This document shows positions 55,786 to 64,000 of a stretch of 64,000 nucleotides of DNA, piece after piece. The first letter of the stretch is position 1. Each line of letters opens with the position of its first letter. The position numbers and the translations under genes were made by a program. The notes below the pieces were generated by a model. That model searched no databases. It worked only from the letters and a program-made list of their open reading frames with translations, and was not told where the DNA came from. The stretch comes from Lentibacillus halodurans (lineage in GTDB: Bacteria > Bacillota > Bacilli > Bacillales > Amphibacillaceae): positions 17,024 to 81,023 of the forward strand of contig NZ_FOJW01000015.1 of the NCBI RefSeq assembly GCF_900112045.1. Direction: 5' to 3'.

Positions 55786-56673
55786 ATGAAGGATTACCTG
55801 GTAAAAGCAACTACATACGGCGGGAAGGTTCGTGCTTATGCGATCAGTTCGACAAATACAGTCGGAGAAGCGCGGAGAAGACAGGATACGTGGGCGACTG
55901 CTTCAGCTGCTCTCGGGCGGACGATTACGATCAGCGCCATGATGGGAGCGATGCTGAAAGGTGATGATTCGCTAACCGTCAAGATTGAAGGAAATGGGCC
56001 CATTGGCGCGATCATTGCCGACAGTGATGCGACCGGTGATGTACGCGGGTATGTCACGAATTCGCACGTTGATTTTGATTTAAATGCTTATGGTAAGCTT
56101 GATGTAGCACGGGCGGTTGGTACAGAAGGAAATCTCAGTGTTGTAAAGGATCTGGGGATGAAGGAACACTTTACAGGGCAGGTCCCGATTGTGTCCGGTG
56201 AGATTGGTGAAGATTTCACCTATTATTTTGCGAACTCTGAACAAATTCCTTCCGCTGTGGGCGCGGGTGTATTGGTTAATCCTGATCACAGCATACTGTC
56301 TTCCGGTGGCTTTGTCGTACAAGTGATGCCTGATGCTGATGAGGAAGTCATAACCCGTCTGGAAGAAAAAATTCAAGACTTTCCCGAAATCTCAACGTTG
56401 ATCAGGGAAGGAAATTCACCTGAACAGATTTTGGAACGGCTTTTTGGAGATGAAGAAATAGCAATTCACGGGCGTTTGCCGATCCGTTTTCAATGTAAAT
56501 GCTCCAAGGAACGCGTGCAGCAGGCCATCATTGGATTAGGCAACGAGGAAATCCAAAACATGATTGATGAAGATCATGGTGCAGAGGCTACATGCCATTT
56601 TTGTAATGAAGTTTATCATTTATCTGAACAGGAGCTGGAAACACTTAAATCACGGGATGAAGAAGGAAAATAA
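55786..56673 (+). CDS. hslO: 33 kDa redox-regulated chaperone Hsp33
   Basis: 295 aa. Oxidation-activated holdase. The C-terminal zinc switch is CKC (near 237-239) and CHFC (near 270-273). N-terminal YLVKATTYGGKVRAYA matches the family. AAAGGAG upstream. Follows coaX after 34 bp. Confidence 0.95.
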   Translation: MKDYLVKATTYGGKVRAYAISSTNTVGEARRRQDTWATASAALGRTITISAMMGAMLKGDDSLTVKIEGNGPIGAIIADSDATGDVRGYVTNSHVDFDLNAYGKLDVARAVGTEGNLSVVKDLGMKEHFTGQVPIVSGEIGEDFTYYFANSEQIPSAVGAGVLVNPDHSILSSGGFVVQVMPDADEEVITRLEEKIQDFPEISTLIREGNSPEQILERLFGDEEIAIHGRLPIRFQCKCSKERVQQAIIGLGNEEIQNMIDEDHGAEATCHFCNEVYHLSEQELETLKSRDEEGK

Positions 56674-56744
56674 ACTGGATTTTTTGTCCAGCCGCCTATA
56701 GAAATCAGCAAATCAATAGATCAATCGTATGAAAGGAGCGCCTG

Positions 56745-57653
56745 ATGGACAAGAAACTTCTCTGGGGTATTATTGCAGTTCTGCTTGTCACGAATATTGC
56801 CACGCTTATTTTCTGGAAACAGGATGGAGCGGTATCGCTTGGTCATCATGACAGGGACATTAATCAAAATGAGCCGGTTGCTTCCGTTGGTAATGAAACC
56901 ATTTCGTATGAAGAATGGATGACATCGCTTCGTGAAAACCATGGACAAGAACAGCTGAAAAATCTCATCAATCAGCAGGTGGTACAGCAGCTGGCTGAAA
57001 CGAAAAATGTAAACATCGATGATAAAATCATTGCCCGGGAAATAGCACTGTTAACAACCATGCAAAGGGCTATGACAAAGGAAGAGACAAAGCAAAAGGA
57101 AGAGGAATGGCGGGAAGATATTATTTACCGCTATCAACTGGAGGCGCTTCTGACAGCTGATGCAAACATACCAGATGAAGAAGTTCGGGCATATTATGAA
57201 GATTATCAGGATCAATATGACTTCCAGGCATCTACAGAAGTCTCCCATATTGTCGTAAGCGATGTTGAAACAGCAGAAAAAATCATAACAGAGCTTGATA
57301 ACGGCGCTTCGTTTCATTTGCTGGCACAGGAATACTCGTTAGATGAGGAAACCAAAAATAACGGCGGGTATATGGGTTTTTTAGTGAATACGAGCCAGTT
57401 TTGGCCTGCCGGTTATCTGGATAAACTGGAAAATATGGAAGAGCATACATACAGTGATCCTTTTCAGAGTGATGAGGGAATATCAATTATTTATCTTCAT
57501 CGCAGACTGCCGTCCATTACATTTGATTATGAAGAGATAAAACCTTATGTGGAGCGGGAAATGGCAATGGATCAATTGGATCAGTCATTGTCTGCTGAAT
57601 CATTATGGGATGAACTGGACTTGGACTGGGTTTATGGAAAGGCTGAATCCTGA
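56745..57653 (+). CDS. yacD: Membrane-anchored parvulin-type peptidyl-prolyl isomerase, YacD (PrsA-like)
   Basis: 302 aa. Signal-anchor helix (about 5-24) without a lipobox cysteine, SurA N-like helices (50-140) and a PpiC rotamase domain (about 145-240; EVSHIVVSD, AQEYSLDEETKNNGGYMG). Probably folds secreted proteins outside the membrane. Between hslO and cysK as in B. subtilis. AAAGGAGCG precedes the ATG. Confidence 0.9.
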   Translation: MDKKLLWGIIAVLLVTNIATLIFWKQDGAVSLGHHDRDINQNEPVASVGNETISYEEWMTSLRENHGQEQLKNLINQQVVQQLAETKNVNIDDKIIAREIALLTTMQRAMTKEETKQKEEEWREDIIYRYQLEALLTADANIPDEEVRAYYEDYQDQYDFQASTEVSHIVVSDVETAEKIITELDNGASFHLLAQEYSLDEETKNNGGYMGFLVNTSQFWPAGYLDKLENMEEHTYSDPFQSDEGISIIYLHRRLPSITFDYEEIKPYVEREMAMDQLDQSLSAESLWDELDLDWVYGKAES

Positions 57654-57673
57654 AAATTTTTAGTGTATTTTGA

Positions 57674-57702
57674 TTGACATTTTTTTGGTTTAAACGTACA
57701 TT
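57674..57702 (+). promoter_or_regulatory. Sigma-A promoter of cysK
   Basis: TTGACA (57674-57679), 17 bp, TACATT (57697-57702). No S-box or T-box leader; a CymR site was not recognised. Confidence 0.65.
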
Positions 57703-57746
57703 ATATTTAAATCCTATAAAATTACTTGGAATTGGGAGGAATCAGG

Positions 57747-58673
57747 ATGCGAGTAGCCGATAATATTACCGGTCTCATTGGAGAAACACCAATTGTGAAG
57801 TTAAATCGCTCAGTTGACAGTGATAGTGCCGAGATTTATTTGAAACTGGAATTCATGAACCCGGGCAGTTCGGTAAAAGACCGTATTGCATTATCAATGA
57901 TTGAAGCGGCTGAAAAGCAAGGCAAGTTAGAAGAGGGAGATACCATTATTGAACCGACAAGCGGTAATACAGGTATTGGCCTGGCGATGGTTGCTGCAGC
58001 AAAGGGTTATAAGGCCGTGTTGGTTATGCCGGATACGATGAGTCAGGAACGCCGTAATTTATTACGTGCATATGGTGCTGAATTAGTATTGACACCTGGT
58101 GCAGATGCCATGAAAGGTGCCATTAAAAAAGCCGAAGAACTGCAGCAGGAGCACGGCTATTTTATGCCACAGCAATTTAATAATGAAGCGAACACGGAAG
58201 TGCATGCACGCACAACCGGCCAGGAAGTTATTAAACAGATGGATGACGGGCTTGATGCATTCGTTTCCGGTATCGGCACTGGCGGAACAATCACTGGTGC
58301 TGGCAGCGTTCTAAAGGAACACTTTAGCGGGATTAAACTTTATGCTGTTGAACCTGATGATTCTGCTATTCTTTCCGGAGATTCCCCGGGACCGCATAAG
58401 ATTCAGGGACTTGGTGCAGGTTTTGTCCCTAAAATCCTGGATACGGATGTTTATGATGAAGTGATCCGGATTTCCAACGATGAAGCCTTTCAGACATCAC
58501 GGGAAGTCGCCAGAAATGAAGGTGTTTTGGGCGGAATTTCAGCCGGGGCAGCAGTAGCCGCAGCTAAAAAAGTGGCCAAACAATTGGGTGAAGGCAAAAA
58601 AGTACTTGCGGTCATCCCGGATAATGGTGAACGTTATCTATCCACCCCGCTTTATCAATATGATGAAGAATGA
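57747..58673 (+). CDS. cysK: Cysteine synthase A (O-acetylserine sulfhydrylase)
   Basis: 308 aa fold-type II PLP enzyme. PLP lysine in [11 protein letters not shown], substrate loop [10 protein letters not shown], phosphate loop [12 protein letters not shown] and [11 protein letters not shown]. In B. subtilis CysK also tunes the CymR repressor. ATG 57747 is 6 bp after GGGAGGAATC. pabB-pabA-pabC, which follow in B. subtilis, are absent. Confidence 0.96.
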   Translation: MRVADNITGLIGETPIVKLNRSVDSDSAEIYLKLEFMNPGSSVKDRIALSMIEAAEKQGKLEEGDTIIEPTSGNTGIGLAMVAAAKGYKAVLVMPDTMSQERRNLLRAYGAELVLTPGADAMKGAIKKAEELQQEHGYFMPQQFNNEANTEVHARTTGQEVIKQMDDGLDAFVSGIGTGGTITGAGSVLKEHFSGIKLYAVEPDDSAILSGDSPGPHKIQGLGAGFVPKILDTDVYDEVIRISNDEAFQTSREVARNEGVLGGISAGAAVAAAKKVAKQLGEGKKVLAVIPDNGERYLSTPLYQYDEE

Positions 58674-58685
58674 TTGCTGTAACGC

Positions 58686-58725
58686 AAGGATTGGTACCGG
58701 TTGTTTTGGTGCTAGTCCTTTTTTT
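58686..58725 (+). terminator. Terminator of cysK
   Basis: AAGGATTGGTACC pairs with GGTGCTAGTCCTT with two mismatches around a 9-nt loop, followed by a T-run. Confidence 0.8.
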
Positions 58726-58774
58726 AATGCTGTGATACGATGAAAATAATGATGGATTTGAAAGAGGGTACGCT

Positions 58775-59608
58775 ATGCCATTAATAACTGATTCCAAAAC
58801 ACTCCATTTGGATAAACGGACACATGTGATGGGGATACTGAACGTGACACCTGATTCATTTTCGGATGGTGGTCATTATGCGACTGTTGAACAGGCAGTG
58901 GAACAGGCTGTCTTCATGGAACAGCAGGGAGCTGACATGATTGATATCGGGGGTGAGTCCACACGTCCGGATCATGACCCTATATCATTGGATGAGGAAC
59001 TTGAACGTGTTTTGCCAATCATTCAGGCTGTCAAGGAGAAGGTGAACATTCCGATTTCCATTGACACGTATAAAGCAGAAACGGCACGTCAGGCAATCAA
59101 GGCAGGGGCAGAAATTATAAACGATGTCTGGGGTGCAAAACGGGAGCCTGAAATAGCACATGTTGCTGCTGTCAGCAATGTCCCGATTATTTTAATGCAC
59201 AATCGGACAAATCAAAACTATACATCACTGATTGCCGATATGAAACAAGATTTACAGGAAAGTATCGATATCGCACTTAAAGCTGGCGTTTCGCCGGCTA
59301 ACATAGTGCTTGATCCTGGTATTGGTTTTGCCAAAACGTCTGCGGATAATTTGACCGTTATGAATCACTTGGAGCAATTTCAGGATCTTGGATACCCAAT
59401 GCTGCTTGGTACATCCCGCAAGTCATTTATCGGCAAAATTTTGGATCTTCCAGCCGCAGAGCGCGATAATGGTACTGGTGCAACAACTTGCCTCGGTATT
59501 GCAAAGGGTGTTCAAATTGTCCGGGTTCATCATGTGAAAGTGCACACCGAATTGGCGCAAATGATGGATGCCATGCTTGGGAAACAGGGGGCGGTAGATC
59601 TTGGATAA
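58775..59608 (+). CDS. folP: Dihydropteroate synthase
   Basis: 277 aa TIM barrel joining p-aminobenzoate to the pterin; target of sulfonamides. MGILNVTPDSFSDGG, DIGGESTRPDH, DPGIGFAKT and LLGTSRKSFIG are all present. AGAGGGTACG precedes the ATG. Ends 8 bp inside folB. Confidence 0.96.
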   Translation: MPLITDSKTLHLDKRTHVMGILNVTPDSFSDGGHYATVEQAVEQAVFMEQQGADMIDIGGESTRPDHDPISLDEELERVLPIIQAVKEKVNIPISIDTYKAETARQAIKAGAEIINDVWGAKREPEIAHVAAVSNVPIILMHNRTNQNYTSLIADMKQDLQESIDIALKAGVSPANIVLDPGIGFAKTSADNLTVMNHLEQFQDLGYPMLLGTSRKSFIGKILDLPAAERDNGTGATTCLGIAKGVQIVRVHHVKVHTELAQMMDAMLGKQGAVDLG

Positions 59609-59966
59609 AATTTTAATGAACCAAATGGCGTTTTATGGGTATCACGGCCTGTTTCCTGAAGAGACCAAACTTGGACAACGATTTTTGGTTGATGTAGATC
59701 TGATGCTTGATTTGAAAAAATCCAGCCGTACAGATGATATGAATGACTCCATTGATTATGGGGAGGTTTACGATGTTGTCAAAGAGATTGTGGAAGGTGA
59801 ACCCAAAAATCTGGTGGAAGCAGTTGCCGAAGCAATTGCCGATGAATTGTTCCGCTCATTTGAATTATTGGATGCCTGTAAATTGAAGGTTACCAAGCCT
59901 GATCCGCCAATACCAGGGCATTACCAGTCAGTGGCAGTGGAAATTTTCCGGGAGCGAAACGTATGA
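59601..59966 (+). CDS. folB: Dihydroneopterin aldolase
   Basis: 121 aa T-fold enzyme of folate synthesis. FYGYHGLFPEE, IDYGEVYDVV and VTKPDPPIPGHY are the active-site blocks. TTG at 59601 follows GGGGGCGG. Overlaps folP and folK on both sides. Confidence 0.95.
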   Translation: MDKILMNQMAFYGYHGLFPEETKLGQRFLVDVDLMLDLKKSSRTDDMNDSIDYGEVYDVVKEIVEGEPKNLVEAVAEAIADELFRSFELLDACKLKVTKPDPPIPGHYQSVAVEIFRERNV

Positions 59967-60475
59967 AAAATATCTTTCTTGCCTTAGGGTCAAATATAGA
60001 ACCGCGGAAGGAATATCTGTCAAAAGCCCTGCATGCACTGAATCTGCATCAGCAAATGACAGTTATTCGAAGATCATCCATTTATCAAACAATCCCTGTC
60101 GGTTATACAGATCAGGCTGATTTTTTAAATATGGTGGTTGAATTGGATACTTCCCTTTCTCCGTTGGAACTGCTGGATGTTTGCCAAAGTATCGAACAAC
60201 AATTGGACAGAAAAAGGGAAATCCGCTTTGGGCCGCGCACGATTGACCTTGACATTTTAATATATAATCAGGAAAATAGAGAAACAGAACGACTGACGCT
60301 TCCACATCCACGTATACTTGAACGGGCGTTTGTGCTTATTCCACTGGGTGAAATTGCACCAAAATTAACTATGCCGACAGCGGATAAAACAGTATCGGAT
60401 TATATAGAGGAACTTCCCGAAAGTGATATAGAGGGTGTAATGCTATGGATAGAGAAAGGCTCGGCAGGAGAATAA
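59963..60475 (+). CDS. folK: 2-amino-4-hydroxy-6-hydroxymethyldihydropteridine diphosphokinase
   Basis: 170 aa. Pyrophosphorylates the pterin before FolP acts. LALGSNIEPR, RFGPRTIDLDILIY and LPHPRILERAFVL are diagnostic. ATGA overlap with folB. The 3' end overlaps yazB by 31 bp. Confidence 0.95.
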   Translation: MKNIFLALGSNIEPRKEYLSKALHALNLHQQMTVIRRSSIYQTIPVGYTDQADFLNMVVELDTSLSPLELLDVCQSIEQQLDRKREIRFGPRTIDLDILIYNQENRETERLTLPHPRILERAFVLIPLGEIAPKLTMPTADKTVSDYIEELPESDIEGVMLWIEKGSAGE

Positions 60476-60672
60476 AAGCGTACCGTAAATTAAAGGGCTA
60501 TACGCAGGTGAGGCTGGCAAAGGAATTGGATATTCCGGTCATGAACCTCGGTGATGTCGAACGAGGGGAACAACCTGCTGCAGATGAACTGCTTGATCAA
60601 ATAGCCGTCCAATTACGTATACCAAAACAGGAACTAAAGGGTGAGCCCCTAAGGGAAAAGGAGGAGGAATAA
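60445..60672 (+). CDS. yazB: Xre-family helix-turn-helix protein YazB
   Basis: 75 aa. Complete Cro/C1 HTH: RRIKAYRKLKGYTQVRLAKE with recognition segment IPVMNLGDVERGEQ. Target genes unknown. Start lies within folK, so expression depends on the fol operon. Confidence 0.88.
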   Translation: MDRERLGRRIKAYRKLKGYTQVRLAKELDIPVMNLGDVERGEQPAADELLDQIAVQLRIPKQELKGEPLREKEEE

Positions 60673-60675
60673 CGA

Positions 60676-61665
60676 ATGTTTCAAATCGGTGATATTACCA
60701 TCCCGAATCGTGTTGTTCTGGCACCTATGGCTGGCGTTTCCAACTATGCTTTCCGTCTGACGGTTAAAGAATTTGGTGCAGGACTTGTCTGCGCCGAAAT
60801 GGTTAGTGATAAAGGGATTAATCATAAAAATGAAAAATCCATGAACATGCTTTACATTGACGAAGATGAAATGCCAATGAGTCTGCAGATATTTGGCGGC
60901 GAAAAGGACTCGTTGGTGCAGGCCGCCCAGTTTGTGGACCAGAATACAAATGCAAGTATCATCGATATCAACATGGGATGCCCTGCACCGAAAGTCACGA
61001 AATGTGATGCAGGTTCAAGATGGCTGCTCGACCCGGACAAAATTTACCGCATGGTATCAGCCGTTGTCGCCAATGTCGATAAACCGGTCACCGTCAAAAT
61101 GCGGACAGGCTGGGATGAAAATCATATTTATGCACTGGATAACGCAAGGGCAATTGAGGAAGCCGGAGCGAAGGCATTAGGCCTGCACGGCAGAACCCGG
61201 AAACAGATGTATGAAGGACATGCTGACTGGGATATTATTAAACAGGTAAAGCAGGCAGTGGATATTCCGGTCATTGGCAATGGTGACATTGACAGTCCGC
61301 AAGTTGCCAAACAGCGTCTCGACGAGAGCGGAGTGGATGCTATTATGATCGGACGTGCAGCACTCGGCAATCCGTGGATTATTTATCAGATTGTTAAATA
61401 TCTCGAATCCGGTGAACTGGTGACAAATCCTGCGCCGAGGGAAAAAATTGATGTCTGCATGCTGCATATGGAGCGCCTGATTAAATTGAAAGGTGAAAAG
61501 ATTGCCATTATGGAAATGCGCAAACATGCCGCATGGTACTTAAAAGGACTGAAAGGAAACGGAAAAGTCCGCCGACAAATAAATGAGACGGATACCCGTG
61601 AAAGTTTGACTGATATTCTATACTCATATGCGGAAGAATTGGAAGCCACAAGCAGGGCTTCCTGA
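60676..61665 (+). CDS. dusB: tRNA-dihydrouridine synthase DusB
   Basis: 329 aa FMN enzyme reducing uridines in tRNA D-loops. APMAGVSNYAFR, catalytic Cys in INMGCPAPKVTK, GRTRKQMYEG and IGNGDI with IMIGRAALGNPW binding FMN. AGGAGGAAT precedes the ATG, 4 bp from yazB stop. Confidence 0.95.
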   Translation: MFQIGDITIPNRVVLAPMAGVSNYAFRLTVKEFGAGLVCAEMVSDKGINHKNEKSMNMLYIDEDEMPMSLQIFGGEKDSLVQAAQFVDQNTNASIIDINMGCPAPKVTKCDAGSRWLLDPDKIYRMVSAVVANVDKPVTVKMRTGWDENHIYALDNARAIEEAGAKALGLHGRTRKQMYEGHADWDIIKQVKQAVDIPVIGNGDIDSPQVAKQRLDESGVDAIMIGRAALGNPWIIYQIVKYLESGELVTNPAPREKIDVCMLHMERLIKLKGEKIAIMEMRKHAAWYLKGLKGNGKVRRQINETDTRESLTDILYSYAEELEATSRAS

Positions 61666-61797
61666 TCTCAGTTCTTATCATATTATAATTTAATTACAAA
61701 GTCCGGAAACGCCGATTTTATATGATAAACGAAAACCTGCACTCAGAAGTTGGTGGGGATTTATATTTTACCCGATAAAATCGGAACCGGTGAATAA

Positions 61798-63294
<1,497 letters not shown>

Positions 63295-63616
63295 CAGGCA
63301 TATTAATCCCGGTCAGAATATCGGGAATAGAAGTTCTGACCGGATTATCCTGATATCAGTGATCAAGTAGCAGGCAATTATTGTGATGCTCAGCCGGGAG
63401 ATCCGATCATCCCCGTTGTATTGGAGGAAGATTATACCCAATTAGAGCTGGAATTGAACAGTAAATGCTAATTCATCTGTCAGCTTTTCACCAAAATTGG
63501 ATGGAATAACCAATTATTTTTTGTTTTAACCCTATTGATTTAGAGAAAAAATCATGATAAATTATAATTCGTCGCGCAAAGAGATGCGGACAACAACAAA
63601 ATCGATAAAAAAGTTA
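63295..63616 (+). other. Gene-free stretch between lysS and the rRNA promoter
   Basis: Holds the hairpin after lysS and a 44-codon open frame without a start codon (63340-63471). Further on the sequence becomes AT-rich, an UP-element-like context for the rRNA promoter. No other feature seen. Confidence 0.6.
63309..63343 (+). terminator. Probable terminator of lysS
   Basis: CCGGTCAGAA and TTCTGACCGG form a perfect 10-bp stem around 15 nt. No strong T-run, so efficiency is uncertain. Confidence 0.45.
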
Positions 63617-63645
63617 TTGACTTTGTGATTGAAAGATGATATATT
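63617..63645 (+). promoter_or_regulatory. rRNA operon promoter
   Basis: TTGACT (63617-63622), 17 bp, TATATT (63640-63645), preceded by an A/T-rich tract. The leader then contains GCTCTTTGAAAACTGAACAA (63680-63699), the boxA-type antitermination and processing sequence typical of Bacillus rRNA leaders. Confidence 0.8.
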
Positions 63646-63746
63646 AATAAAGTCGCTTTTTTGAAGGTAGCACTGAATTTGCTCTTTGAAAACTGAACAA
63701 AACAACCAAGAAAGATGCCTAAACAGATGTCAGAGGCAGGGAGCTA

Positions 63747-63770
63747 GAAATCGGTTATATGCCGATGAGA
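63747..63770 (+). repeat. Family C-like hairpin in the 16S leader (copy 8)
   Basis: AATCGG (63749-63754) and CCGAT (63762-63766) pair around TTATATG; the flanks GGGAGCTAG and CTTAGCCCCC extend the stem. Part of the transcribed rRNA leader. Confidence 0.4.
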
Positions 63771-63846
63771 GCTTCTTAGCCCCCCTGAATCAATTTTTGA
63801 AGCTGAGATATTGATAAGGCTGATCGGTGTCAGTCTTATGACAACT

Positions 63847-64000
63847 TTATTGGAGAGTTTGATCTTGGCTCAGGACGAACGCTGGCGGCGTGCCTAATAC
63901 ATGCAAGTCGAGCGCGGGAAGCAAACTGAAATCTTCGGATGGACGTTTGTGGAACGAGCGGCGGACGGGTGAGTAACACGTGGGCAACCTGCCTGTAAGA
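63847..64000 (+). rRNA. rrs: 16S ribosomal RNA (5' part, runs off the window)
   Basis: Begins with the canonical TTATTGGAGAGTTTGATC and continues through GGCTCAGGACGAACGCTGGC, GTGCCTAATACATGCAAGTC and GGCGGACGGGTGAGTAACAC, all universal 16S blocks. First 154 nt only. The operon after lysS corresponds in position to rrnW of B. subtilis. Confidence 0.97.

Overview
This window is the classic replication-origin-proximal housekeeping and sporulation region of a Bacillus-type endospore former. Gene order follows Bacillus subtilis from yaaH to lysS almost without a break and ends at a 16S rRNA gene, matching the yaaH-tadA-scr-dnaX ... dusB-lysS-rrn block. Spore genes (bofA, csfB, yabG, sspF, spoVG, fin, spoVT, yabPQ, spoIIE, yabST) prove an endospore former. 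Acidic insertions in several proteins and moderate GC suggest a halotolerant Bacillaceae relative (Lentibacillus, Virgibacillus or Oceanobacillus type). That genus-level guess is inference.

Layout. 1-2.1 kb: a partial spore-cortex hydrolase on the minus strand, tadA and the long-form SRP RNA. 2.2-7.5 kb: a five-gene histidine kinase, response regulator and ABC exporter cassette resembling LnrJKLMN of B. subtilis. It sits between scr and dnaX, where B. subtilis has nothing, and is the only clear accessory gene block. 7.6-19 kb: dnaX-ebfC-recR, yaaL-bofA, csfB, yaaO, tmk-darA, yaaR-holB-ricT-yabA and trmN6-yazA-rsmI. 19.3-19.6 kb: abrB on the minus strand. 19.9-34.5 kb: metS, tatD, yabE, rnmV-rsmA, yabG, veg, sspF, ispE, purR, spoVG, glmU-prs-rplY, pth and fin. 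34.6-45 kb: mfd, spoVT, a 1-kb gene-free stretch, then yabM-mazG-rqcP-yabP-yabQ-divIC and yabR. 45-52 kb: a minus-strand tRNA-Met, spoIIE, yabS-yabT and tilS-hpt. 52.5-63.3 kb: ftsH, coaX-hslO-yacD, cysK, folP-folB-folK-yazB-dusB and lysS. The rRNA operon promoter and the start of 16S follow.

Regulation is unusually readable. I see good matches to sigma-H (spoVG), sigma-F (csfB, probably fin and yabS), sigma-G (spoVT), sigma-K (yabG) and possibly sigma-E (yaaH) promoters. spoIIE has a Spo0A-type promoter with a 21-bp spacer. Many sigma-A promoters and intrinsic terminators delimit the transcription units.

Compared with B. subtilis, yabJ (purR-spoVG), pabB-pabA-pabC (cysK-folP), xpaC-yaaN and an rRNA operon near bofA are absent. 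No CRISPR array, prophage or intact transposase is present. The unexplained content lies between transcription units: at least four families of dispersed, structured, non-coding repeats (called A-D here), a 683-bp element with imperfect inverted ends and no transposase, and a 3' remnant of a coiled-coil gene on the minus strand after ftsH.
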